Assembly (NCBI GenBank): GCA_900175165.2 | Contig: FWWN02000154.1 | Span: 89,769 to 153,768 of the forward strand | Origin: Rhizomucor pusillus | Taxonomy: Eukaryota > Mucoromycota > Mucoromycetes > Mucorales > Lichtheimiaceae | Length of the DNA stretch: 64,000 bases | Direction of reading: 5' to 3' | Part shown: positions 23,933 to 35,131 of the stretch, piece by piece | How the letters are laid out: every line of letters begins with the position of its first letter | Numbering within the stretch: the stretch's first letter is position 1 | Program-made: the position numbers and the translations under genes | The notes under the pieces: generated by a model | What the model saw: only the letters and a program-made list of their open reading frames with translations | The model's database searches: none | What the model was told of the DNA's origin: nothing

Positions 23933-26900
23933 ATGGACGGCAGCGGCGATCAGGAAGACTTTAAATCTCTTGCAGTCGCTGATAGATTGCAGCACAAGGT
24001 GAATAAATAAGTGCCATATCAAATAAAAACAGGCATACGTAAAGAGAGGACACCTGCTGACGTAAAGTCGCATAGCTCTGGAAAGCGCGTGTGTCTGCAT
24101 ATGAGGAGCTCACGAGCCTGTTTCGAAAAACGGATAACGATTCCGACTTTTACGCATATGAAGGTCACCTAAAAAAAATCGCCACAGATGCCAACGCCGT
24201 CGCTCAGGAGGCCGGTCTAAATGCTATCTATGAATATGTAAATAATGCACCTAATGCAGCAAGGTGAGAGAGACAGACTTGCAGCCATTGTAGGCTATCT
24301 TTTTACCCTAATGCATTGTTTCTCTTTTTGAAGCACCCGCGAAAACGTCGTGCCTGCTTTGGTGGAGAAATGTCTTGGAGCTATGAAAGCTGGCACAAAG
24401 CAAAAGGCGACGGATATCATATTGCTATATGCCGAGATCGACACTCCTGATCCGGTGGTGGTACGTATTTCAACAAGAATGTCTCGAGTACCTTTAATGT
24501 AACCAAACGTTACAGGAACTCGTCATACCAGGCCTAAGTGCAAAGCAACCAAAAGTTGTTACCCAGACAACCGTCGTCTTGAAAGAACTAGTGAGGTACA
24601 AACTGTGCCATTGTAAAAGTTATGCAAAAAGCAATATATTGACAAGAAACGTTCTAGGAATTTCGGTACCAAGCATGTCAATCCGAAACCTCTTCTGAAA
24701 AGGATACCCAACCTATTCGGTCATACTGACAAGAATGTCCGAGCCGAGGTTTGTTGCTTATATGAATTTAAATGGAGATAATGGATATTAAATATTTTTA
24801 TGCATAGGCCTCAGCAATGACGGTCGAACTGTATCGGTGGCTCGGTCCAGCTATTCAACCATCGCTCTCCGATTTGAAACCTGTACAGGTCAAAGATCTC
24901 GAAGAGGCAATCTCTAAACTTCCTCCTGGCAAAGCTACTCCAGAGAGGTTGCTGCGATCAGAACAAGCAGCCGCCGCCGAAACTGCAGCAAATGAGGTGG
25001 AAATGGGTCCGTGAAAACTGCCAACAACTAGATTGAAGCAAATGCTCATATTAAAAGATACATAGACGATGCACAAGATGGCGAGGATGGCGGTGACGGC
25101 GGCGAAGCTATGGATGCAGAGCCGGTCGACCCTTACGACCTAGCAGATCCAGTTGATATCACAGCAAAGCTCCCAGGAAACTTTTACGAATTATTAGCAT
25201 CAAAAAAATGGCAAGAAAGAAGAGAGGCTCTCGATGCTTTGCTTGAAGCTGCAAAGACTCCACGTATCATGGATAAAGACTACTCTGAATTGATGGGTGC
25301 GTTAGCAAAGGTAGGCGGCGCGCTGAAAATGGGAATTCTATATTCCTAACCTTCTGTATTCTCGCAGCGCATAAACGATACCAACATATTGCTAGTTGGT
25401 ACAGCGGCCAACTGTATAGAATTGATTGCCCAGGGATTACGGCAAGATTTTGGGAAATATAAAGGCATAGTAAGTAGAATCCTATCCCGGTTTACGAATA
25501 CAAACTGAAGTTATCTTGCAAATAAGGTTGCGTCGCCTATGACGGAGAAACTCAAGGAACGAAAACCAGCGATCCTTGAGCAGTTATCCAACGGTTTAAA
25601 TGCAGTCTTTGCTTCCGTGCCGCTGACAGACATCTTTGAAGATATCAGTGTCGGTGTCAAACACAAGAACCCGCAAGTCCGTGGACAAATTGTCAAGTTG
25701 CTGACCCGTAGACTTAAAGAAATCAAAATCGCACCTGGCAAAAGTGAATACAAAGCATTGTCGGAAATGATGCTTAAAACTCTCGATGACGCTGATGGCA
25801 ACACTCGTGAAGCGGGTGCAGAAGGATTGGGAACTCTCATGAAAGTTGTGGGCGAAAAAGCTCTTTCTCCTTACCTCGAAGGTTTGGATGATATCAAGAT
25901 GGGTAAAATCAAGGAAGCATGTGAGAAAGCAGAAGTAAAAGCGAAGGCTGCTCCTGTGAAAAAACCAGCTCCTGCTCCGCCTAAAAAGGTGAGCAAATTA
26001 GAGATACGCTGTTCGAAAGTGGATGAACTAACCGTCAACGTAGGCTGCACCTCCGAAACCTGCAGCAAAGAAGCCGCCGCAACAACTGCCGCCCAAGGCA
26101 GAACCTATGGATGAAGGCATGGCACCTGCTCCCTCCCTCAGTCCTCCAAAACGTAAGCCTGTTGCTAAATTGGCTGGTGCAAATGCCAAGAAGCCTACAT
26201 TGTCCTCATCTCGTCCAAAACCTACCGCTGCTGCTGCCGCTGCCGGGGGAGGAGCAGCAGCTCCAAAGAAGGCAGCAAAGTTACCCCCACCGAGCGGTCC
26301 GGAAGAAGTACGTTACAAATTCTCTGCCGAGGACGCTGAAGCACGAGTTACTGAAGTTATCCCGGAAAATGTTTGGAACGATTTCGCTCAAAGCCAATGG
26401 AAAGTTCGGTTAGCAGCCATGGATGCACTCTACCAGCACTTTGATGGCATGGATCCAATCTCTACTGAGCCAGAGCTTGTCTTCCGCGCTCTTTCCAAGA
26501 AGCCTGGTTGGAAAGAAATGAACTTCCAAGTCATGGGCAAACTCTTTGGTGTGATGCAGCTTTTGGCCACGAAATGCTCCAACTTTTCAAAATCTTGCGT
26601 TGCAATTGGAAACCAAGGTAAGCCTACAAATCTGGGCAGATTCATACTTGAAAGTCTCATGCTCGTTTAGTGTTGGTCGAAAAGCTTGGCGACATCAAAC
26701 TCAAAAAGCCTGCAGCCGAATGCTTGACAGTTTTCGCTGAAAAGACGTCATTGCAATTTGTGTTCTCGCTGTCTTATCCAGTACTTCGAAGTGCAAAATC
26801 GCCCAAAGTCTTGGCAGATTCATTGACATGGATGCATTCAATGCTGATGGATTTCGGCATCGCTGGTCTTCAGGTGCACGATCTCATTAATTTTCTAAAG

Positions 26901-29900
26901 TTTGCTCTCTCCAACACCAATGCGTCTGTGCGTACAAGCGCTGTTACTGTCCTAGGTGCATTGCGCATGTATATCGGTCCAGGTATGTCAAATTCATCTA
27001 TCGCCAATTGTTAAATTTCTCATGTGCTCTTTTCATTAAATTGCGCAGAGGTCAAATCATTCGTGCAGGATGTTTCACCAGCATTGATGGCAAACATTGA
27101 AGCTGAATTTGACAAGGTAGCACAAATGGAGCCTCCACAGCCTACCAAAGCACCGGTAAAACTTATATAGCCAATGTACGCTGATAAGCCGTCCGTTACC
27201 AACTGCTTCTCCGTAGGTTGCCGCGTCTGCTTCTGCGTCTGATGCAGTAGAGTCTCTCTTCCCTCGCGTTGACATCTCGGGACAACTGGCCAAAGTTGCT
27301 GCGCAGTGTAATGACTCTAATTGGAAAATCCGGAAAGAAGGTCTCGATAAGGTTGTCGCTATTATCGAGAGTGCAAACAAAAGAATCAAACCAACCTTGG
27401 GTATGTACTTCATCTTACGATATCCATATGCACTGGTTCTTAATTTTGTATGCGATATATAGGCGAGTTCCCTGGTGTATTAAAGCAGCGATTGAATGAT
27501 AGCAATAAGAACCTCCAGATACAGGCCTTGGACATCGCTGGTCAGATTGCTGCTGCAATGGGCAAACCATTTGAAAAGTATTTGAAGCCTTTGACTGGAC
27601 CTGTGACAGCAGCTTTGGGCGATAACAAGGCAAACGTGCGAGCTGCTGGTGTTTCCACACTGGAGCATTTCCGCAAGGAATGTGGTCTAGATGGAATGAT
27701 ACCATCCTTCGGTGCAAGTCTTGCTGCAGACGCTCCTACTTTGCGTAAAGAACTCCTTGCTTGGCTCGCAGAAAACTTCAAGGAAGGCTCTGCGGTCGAA
27801 TCAGTTGATCTGTCACCAATGGTATCACCATTGCTTTCTTGCTTACAGGACAGAAATGCGGAGGTGCGAAAATCGGCGCAAGCTTGCTTACCAGCCGTCA
27901 TTGCAAGCGCTGGATACGAGGCTGTTGTTAACAAAGCCGGAGACCTGAAGGGCGCTCAACGTCAAGCTGTCATGCCAATTATCGAGGCCAACAGAGGTGC
28001 AGCCGCTGCTACTGCTACAGCTGCGTCAGCCGCAACCAATCAACCGTCCGCTCCTTCAAAGCAGCCCGGCTCAATGGGTGCTCAATCATCAGAGAACGCC
28101 GCCGAAGATAAGCCGTCGTCAATCGGCCGTACAAAGGTACTACGCAGAAAACCCGGTCTCCAGCCTCCTCGTCCAGTTTCTTCCGGCACCGCATCTCCTG
28201 CGGCAACATCCGCGCCAGCTGCAGCCTCATCCGATCAAGCGCAGGCTCCTGTGCTGACAAAAGATGGTCGTGCAAAGCAGATTCGTGCCAAAAAGGAGAT
28301 CCGATGGCAATTTGACATACCTCGATCTGATATCATTGATGCGTTGCGAGCATCATGTGAGGGCAACATCAACGTGGAGATACTGAACTTGCTATTTAGT
28401 ACCAGCCAATACGCTGAGCGTGATCGATTGAATGGATTAACTTTGCTGGACGAATGCTTGGCAAATCCGGAAATCTCGATGAGCAAATACAATGTAGACT
28501 TTGCAGACCTTAAACTTCGATATATCGCCAATGCAGACTTGATTTTCAAGTACCTCACCTTACGATTCTTCGACACGAACACAAGCATGCTTATCAAATG
28601 CCTCGATCTCACTCAACATCTCGTAACCGTCATGGATGAAGAAAGCTATCACCTAACAGAATACGAAGCAGTCTCATTCTTACCATACCTGATCAACAAG
28701 GTAAGATCTTTGTATGATTGCAGGTTTAAATCTAGAAGCTTTTGGTTGACGATGTGATTATCAGATTGGCGATCCAAAAGAAGTGATGCGAACAAGGATA
28801 AGAAACATTCTCAAGTCATTTTGCCGGATCTATCCTGCCAGCAAGCTTTTCAATTATTTGCTGGATTCGGCCGCCAACTCTAAGAACGCGAAAGCCCGAG
28901 CAGAATGCTTAGAAGAAGTCGGTGCTCTTATTCAAAGAAATGGAGTGTCTATCATGCTACCGAACAAGTCGCTTCCGTTGATTGCTACTCACATCGGCGA
29001 TCGCGACGCTGGTGTAAGAAACGCTGCTCTGAATGCCATCGCACAAGCGTATATCTTGATGGGCGACTCTGTCATGCAGCATGTCAGTCGTATTGGAGAA
29101 AAGGAAAAGGGCATGCTGGAAGAAAGACTCAAGGTAGGTTAAAGATTGCTGTTAAAACTCTGTAAATGATACTCACAGCGATTTAGCGAACAAAACCATC
29201 AGCGAGCGTCATTGCTGAAAAGGAAGCCAGGGCACAGCAAGAAGCAGAGGCAATGGAAGTTGATGAGTTTCCTACGGTCAGTCAATTACCGAGACTTCCC
29301 CGTCCATCACACGGAAAGCCTCGTTCTATTCCACAACCATCTTCTGTGCAACGAACGTATGCACCTCCAGCTCCTGAGCCGATGGAAGATGTTACGGATG
29401 ATTATGGTAATCGCATGAATGAGAATGCTGGAATGGCTGGTATCAGCGAACCCCGAACTCTGCCTGGCCCACCATCGATGCGCCAACCTCGATCATCCAC
29501 GCAACATGCGTTCCAACAAGCTGTGCAAGAAGATCGTCGTGATTACGTTGTTGATTATCTGATTGCACAGATAACTAACGGCGACCCGCAGCCGAGCATC
29601 GAAGCACTCAAACAACTAGACAAGTTGTTAAATTCCAAACCTGAATTGATCCTTCCCGATATCGAGCCACTGATCAACGCCATCACTTTGCAAGTTCGGC
29701 TAGCATACTCAACTGTAGATGGACGTTCTCCCGCGATAACTCGTCTATGCAAACATCTTGTCAATGCGCTCGTGCTACTCTTCTCCAACAAAGATCTGGC
29801 TGGTGCTGTCTCACTGGATGCATTACATCATCTGCTGGAGGAACTGGCCCATAGGCTGCTGGATCAAAAGATGCTTTCTATGGAATCTGGACCGCAGCTC

Positions 29901-31380
29901 TCGAAGGCACTCAACGTCGCAATGGTTAAAGTACTAGAAAACAGCCAGCGTAACCTCACATTCAGGTATATCGAAAAAGGGTAAATTTCATGAATAATCT
30001 ACTCAAAACTCATGTAGTGCGCTGTTAACTATCCTGAGTAACTGCGCTGCGGGACTTCGGCCTGGCGATTCCCCTACAGCAAAAGAAACGCGATATACAG
30101 AGTTGACCATGAAGTGCTTGTGGAAGCTGGCAAAGACGGTTCAGGACAATCTTCGGAGCGGTATATTGAACCCGGATGAACTGCTGTTTGATGTCAACAG
30201 GTTCTTTATCACGACGCCACCAGCAGAATGGAAGCGACGCGCAGCCGAGAACGTACCTTTGGGAGAAATGCCTCTACGAACCGTAAAAACCTTACTGCTC
30301 GAGCTTGTCAATGGTCTGGGAGACTCAATTTTCAGCCATTTGACATTGATTGAAAACCCACAAGCTAGCAGCGTTTATCCATACTTGCATCATATGCTTG
30401 AAGCGTGTCGCAAGAGAGAGCGGAATCAACAAGCGCAACAGCAAGTACGCGAGGAACAGCAGCAGCGGTACTCGATGCACTCACAAGGCACCATGCTCAG
30501 TCGACCTTCATCCATGTCGTCGAATGGTATGGTACGTTCGATATCTATCAGCTCGTTTCCATCAACAGATCATCCTGCAAACAATTCGATACCCTCTCCA
30601 CCACCGCCTCCATATTCTGCCTTACCTGAAAACACGACCGTACAGCCAATGCAAGTTGACGAGCCTGCAGGCGATAGACCGATATCGGATTACGAGATGA
30701 ATAACATGTTGACGCAGATATTCGTCAAGATTGGTACACGTGAGCAAACAAAGCAGGTGAGACGAATTGTACTGTGATTCTAGCAACAATTTGACTCATT
30801 ATGTGCGTTTGCAGGGCATCATTGAGCTATACGAATTCCAAAAGAAATATCCAACGGCCGAAAGCAAAGTAAATGCATATTTAAGCCAGACGGGAACATA
30901 TTTCCAGAGCTACATTCGGCGTGGTTTGAGCAATCTGGCTGCAGAAGACAATGAATTGCGGCAGAATGTACAGACGACACCTCCTAGTGTTCCTAGTACT
31001 CCCACAACCGTTACTTCACATGTACTTTCTTCACCAACTACAGCGACACACAACACAGACCAAGGAAGCTACCCTTCCTCGTCCTCACCTAGAAACCATT
31101 CCCCTCCACTTGTATCCTCGTCTCCAACACTTCAAGAACAACAACAACAGAAACAGCAGCAGCAGTCCCAGCAACAGCAATATCGGCAGTCCTTTGATAT
31201 AAACAGACTATCGTCCACTCCAGGTGTAAGGACGAGCATACATGCAGGTAAGATAATATCCATCCATGAAGTTTGAGAGGATATTTTCTTAAGCGGATAT
31301 ATTTTGTAGATGATGCAAGCGAAATCAAACAGAGACTGTTACGCTTGAAACAAAAGTTTGGTGGAAAACAAGGAAATTAG
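23933..31380 (+). CDS. XMAP215/Stu2/Dis1-family microtubule polymerase with five TOG domains
   Basis: Nineteen exons (first 23933-23998, largest 27463-28700, last 31310-31380) sum to 6,366 nt, giving 2,121 residues in one frame. TOG arrays are visible as HEAT-like repeats: TOG1 (about 1-235; KLWKARVSAYEEL), TOG2 (about 275-505; KKWQERREALDALLE), TOG3 (about 590-840; SQWKVRLAAMDALYQ), TOG4 (about 865-1090; SNWKIRKEGLDKVV) and TOG5 (about 1190-1430), separated by Lys/Pro/Ala-rich linkers. A conserved helical C-terminal region (about 1450-1930) and a Gln/Ser-rich tail follow. The family binds tubulin through TOGs and speeds plus-end growth at spindle poles and kinetochores. Yeast orthologues have two TOGs and dimerise; this protein has the long animal-type architecture. 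Confidence 0.95.
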
Positions 31381-31729
31381 TCACTATTGAACATAATAAA
31401 TCAAATGCTATATATATACATCTCCTCTCAATTATTAAATCAGGATGATTAGTCTCCATATGATAAAAGACAAGAGAGCTTGATGTCTGATTGTTGTGAT
31501 AGCCATCTAGCAATTATCTATATTTCCACGTTTATTACATGTAGACTAATAATACAGGAATACTTTAAAATTCAATGGTTCCAAGGGTCATCTGAGCAGC
31601 AGTGATCTATTAAAAACGTAAGGATATTCATGCATTTACTCGGAAAAAAAGGAATGGACTCGTTTTATTCAAACGCAAGAATGGATCGAGGTTGGCAGAT
31701 TAGTAGTGGCTGGTATGTTAATAAGATCA
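31381..31729. other. Convergent 3' spacer
   Basis: AT-rich 349-bp spacer between two convergent stop codons (XMAP215 and the small GPI protein). It should hold both polyadenylation regions; AATAAA-like words occur near 31390-31400. No gene is seen. Confidence 0.5.
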
Positions 31730-32209
31730 TTAAAGGAAAACTGCAGCCACGACAGCGAGAATAGCAATGGCCAATGAATTTTGCTTAAAATGGTTATCAG
31801 AAAGCATGGCACGCTGAGCACTGTTAGGGGTAGCAGTAGCGCTCTGAGCCACGGAACCGGAGACAGACGCGGAGGGATGGATAGACAATGAGGTGGCGGC
31901 CCTCGTGGCGTCGGTGGGAGAAGCTGTGGGAGAAGGTGCAGAGGTGTATGATACAGAAGTAGGCCAATGGTCTTGAATACATCCGGAGAAGCAGCTTTCA
32001 TCGCCCCGACAGTTTTGGATGCAGCTTTGAGTGGTTTCGACTAAAAAAAGGGTTAACGGCCTGGGCGACGGATCCATATTGTGCTAAATGTACTGACCGC
32101 ATTTGGACAAGCAGCCTGTATCGGAAGGACTACAGTTGCAGCCTTGTCCGACAACAGCCTGGATAAGAGCAAGGAATGCAAAGAAGACAAACAAAAGTCC
32201 TTGACGCAT
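31730..32209 (-). CDS. Small secreted GPI-anchored cysteine-rich protein
   Basis: Two exons (32098-32209, 31730-32040) encode 140 residues. A signal peptide (MRQGLLFVFFAFLALIQAVVG) leads into a compact region with eight cysteines in roughly the first 55 residues (GCNC, TGC, SKC, QSC, QNC, ESC, SGC). A Ser/Thr/Pro/Ala-rich stalk follows, then a hydrophobic C-terminus (LAIAILAVVAAVFL) typical of a GPI attachment signal. Eight cysteines recall fungal CFEM-type proteins, but the spacing is not a convincing CFEM match, so I leave the family open. It is likely a cell-wall or plasma-membrane surface protein. A TATA-like box lies about 90 nt upstream. Confidence 0.85.
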
Positions 32210-32296
32210 GATGATGAGGGAGAAGTAGAATGCAGATAGGGAAGAAGAGAAGAGAAGCAAAAAGCGTTGACATCCATTAACGTCTCTTTTTACGCC

Positions 32297-32306
32297 TTTT
32301 ATATAT
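32297..32306 (-). promoter_or_regulatory. TATA-like box of the small GPI protein gene
   Basis: ATATATAAAA on the minus strand, about 90 nt before the start codon of the small cysteine-rich protein. Confidence 0.5.
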
Positions 32307-32469
32307 TGACAACTTGGGGCATATGATTTCCGTATTCAGAGACAATGAGTTGCATTGCAACCCGAGCACATGGACGTGTGATAAAGAAAAGGGATAAAGT
32401 GGGTGATGGCACAATCATTGTTCGATCCGATGCCGCCCGCCGCTGCTGCTCCTGCTGCTGAGCTTCACA

Positions 32470-34164
32470 ATGCCCTCGCTATCGAACCCAGCAGCAACAA
32501 CTTCCAACACACACACAATAATGTCTACAACACCAGCTATTCGAAAATCAAGGTGGGAATCCGACGAGGACGACGAGGATCTGCAAGAACGAAAGCGAAA
32601 AGAAACTCCAAAGAAAAAGCAAAAGAAGCAAAGAGACGCGACGCCTTCGCGATCAAGCATTGCTGCATCTCCTAGCCCTTCTCAGCAACAACAGCCGGCA
32701 CGAGCAGTCCTTCGTCCACCACCACGACCAGCGTTTACACAGCCCCCGTTCCTCACAGCGTGCCGGCACGTCGACGAGTATGAGCGCTTGAACCGGATCG
32801 AGGAAGGATCGTACGGCATTGTATACCGAGCACGCGATCGGCAGACAGGAGATATCGTTGCATTGAAAAAGCTAAAACTCGAAAAGGAGAAGAATGGATT
32901 CCCAGTGACAAGTTTGAGAGAAATCTTCACGCTGATGAATGCAAAGCATCCAAACATTGTAAATGTGCGCGAAGTTGTTATGGGCAACCACCTGGATCAG
33001 TGAGTTCTTTTCGGGTCGTCCCGTTGGATCAAAGAAAAATTCGAAAAGGATTAATTAAAAACGTTTTCCGCAGAGTTTTCATTGTCATGGATTTCATCGA
33101 ACACGACTTGAAAACATTGATGACCGAAATGCGCGCTCCATTCTTACAATCTGAAGTCAAGACACTGATGCTCCAATTATTATCAGCTGTTGCCCTGCTC
33201 CATGACAATTGGATTATTCATCGAGACTTAAAGACGAGCAATTTGTTGCTGAACAATCGAGGAGAGATCAAAGTCGCCGATTTTGGTCTCGCAAGAAAGT
33301 ACGGCAGTCCGTTGGGCAAGATGACGCAGCTTGTCGTTACATTGTGGTACAGGTAAATGAAACCTGATCCATAAGTGACAATAAAAATCTAGCTGCAGAC
33401 ATGTTATTAACACGATGCCATACAACAGAGCCCCTGAACTTTTGCTCGGCGCAAAGGAGTACACGACTGCAATCGATATGTGGTCCATCGGGTGTATATT
33501 TGCTGAACTGGTGAACAACGAACCTCTGCTACCAGGACGAAGCGAAATCGATCAGCTTGATAAGGTAATACGAGCACAACGCACAGTCAAATCATTGAAA
33601 GATAGCTCACGCATAGTTTGAAAAAAAAAAGATTATACGATTACTGGGCATGCCGGATGAAGAGATATGGCCTGGGTTCTCGCAATTACCACATGCCAAA
33701 AGCATTGCATCCTCCAGATACACTTACAGCACTCTGCGCAGCCATTTCCCGTACTTGACTGAGCAAGGCATGGATCTCATGTCCAAGCTGCTTACTTATG
33801 ATCCGAAAAAACGGATCACTGCGCAGGAGGCACTCAAGCATCCATACTTTAGGTAACGCGGATAGATTAATGAGGATGCACAATGATCAGTCGTTTTCTC
33901 AACTTTGGCATAGTGAAAGCCCGCTTCCCAAGGATCCAGCACTGTTTCCCACATGGCCGTCCAAAGGATCAGGAGAAAAGTAAGATTGACCTGTTCAAAG
34001 AATGAAATATGTCTGGCTAACGGCCTTGTAGGAAAAAAGTGTACAGTCCTTCTGCTCCTCAGGCGGTGCACGGTGCAGACGGCGAGGAGATAGATACCGG
34101 TCTGGAAGGAACAATCTTTGCTGGACAATCAGAAACTGCAGGGTTCCGATTAAAACTTGCATAA
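32470..34164 (+). CDS. CDK11/PITSLRE-type cyclin-dependent kinase
   Basis: Six exons (32470-32999, 33074-33352, 33429-33564, 33632-33852, 33914-33979, 34032-34164) give 454 residues. A basic, Gln/Pro-containing N-terminus precedes a complete kinase domain: glycine loop [18 protein letters not shown], the cyclin-contact helix PVTSLREI (the PITSLRE signature with Val for Ile), [31 protein letters not shown] and the CDK insert region. The C-terminus FRLKLA is also typical of CDK11. CDK11 kinases pair with cyclin L and act in transcription and splicing. The protein is much shorter than human CDK11 at the N-terminus. A second Met at 32521 ([12 protein letters not shown]) is an equally good start. 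Confidence 0.93.
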
Positions 34165-34271
34165 AGACAAAGAAAGAAAGAAGGAGGAAAATATTCATGT
34201 ACATTTCGTAAAGTACTTGCACGGTTGGGTTTGGGAAATGGTGGAAAAGGGTAAAAACGATTGTTATACGT

Positions 34272-34926
34272 CTAGAATACGGTGTGTTTGTCTGACATGA
34301 CACGGACGATGCAACCAGTTCCAGCGGCTTCCGTCAACTGTGGAGAAAAGTGGAGATTGAGTTAAGAAGCCTACTTTGCCGCGACCTCTTTTGCAACTTG
34401 CCTTCTCATGCCATGTCAAGATAACTGCCGGGTTGTAAAGCTCGGGTTTTGCGAGACCTGCATAAAGGTACTTCATCAGCAGATCCTTTTGGTTGATGCT
34501 GAGAGACTGGATAGCTGCAGCAATGTCGCCAGCTCGGAAAAGGTTTAAAACGTCAATCACTGTCTGGGTGCTGATAGCCTAACAGTAAGATGTTTAAGCA
34601 CACTACAAATATCGTCTCTTCTTTCGTTTTCGCTTTACCTTTGCTTCTTCCAGATGGCGACCATAGGGAGGATCCTCTAAGGCACGTAGCAATGCAGCGT
34701 TCAAGTCACCCCTAAGCAGAGCAGTCAGTCGTTCCGGAAAAGCAAAGATTCCAAAAACTAAGTTCATCCATTACTTTGTCAAAAAGTTACGGACATCTGT
34801 GCTTCGCGTTTGCGCGAGACTCGTCACTTGCTCTGGAGGCAGCTTCGACTCAAAGTCTGCCAAGATTTCGTCCTCCGTGTACGCATCCTCATCGTACTGA
34901 TCAATGTCGATCGTTCGCCAAGACAT
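34272..34926 (-). CDS. ARPC5: Arp2/3 complex subunit 5 (p16-Arc)
   Basis: Four exons (34775-34926, 34639-34711, 34402-34578, 34272-34337) encode 155 residues, the usual length for the family. Matching blocks are MSWRTIDIDQYDEDAY, GDLNAALLRALEDPPYG, QTVIDVLNLFRAGDIA, DLLMKYLYAGLAKPE and the end WHEK + LTEAAGTGCIVRVMS. The subunit sits at the periphery of the Arp2/3 complex, which nucleates branched actin. The third intron begins with GC instead of GT (AAG|GCAAGT); no GT donor nearby preserves the conserved C-terminal frame. The gene is divergent from XRN1 with 205 bp between start codons and convergent with the kinase gene. Confidence 0.95.
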
Positions 34927-35131
34927 CGTTGCTAATAATGTGGTCGTGTATTTCTCGTCGAATCACAGCGTGTGTGCTTCAGCAGCTCGCTTTGTTGCAG
35001 CCGTCATATTTCGATCTCCGTCTCAATGTTGCTGTTCTGGCTGACATTCGTGGTCGCATTGCGACTCTTTGCCTGCGGCATCCTCCCCTCACCGCAGCTG
35101 TTTTACGTGGATTAGTACCTAATACTTCAAA
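34927..35131. promoter_or_regulatory. Shared divergent promoter, ARPC5 / XRN1
   Basis: Only 205 bp separate the two start codons. The interval has no TATA box and is compatible with a bidirectional housekeeping promoter. Confidence 0.55.
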
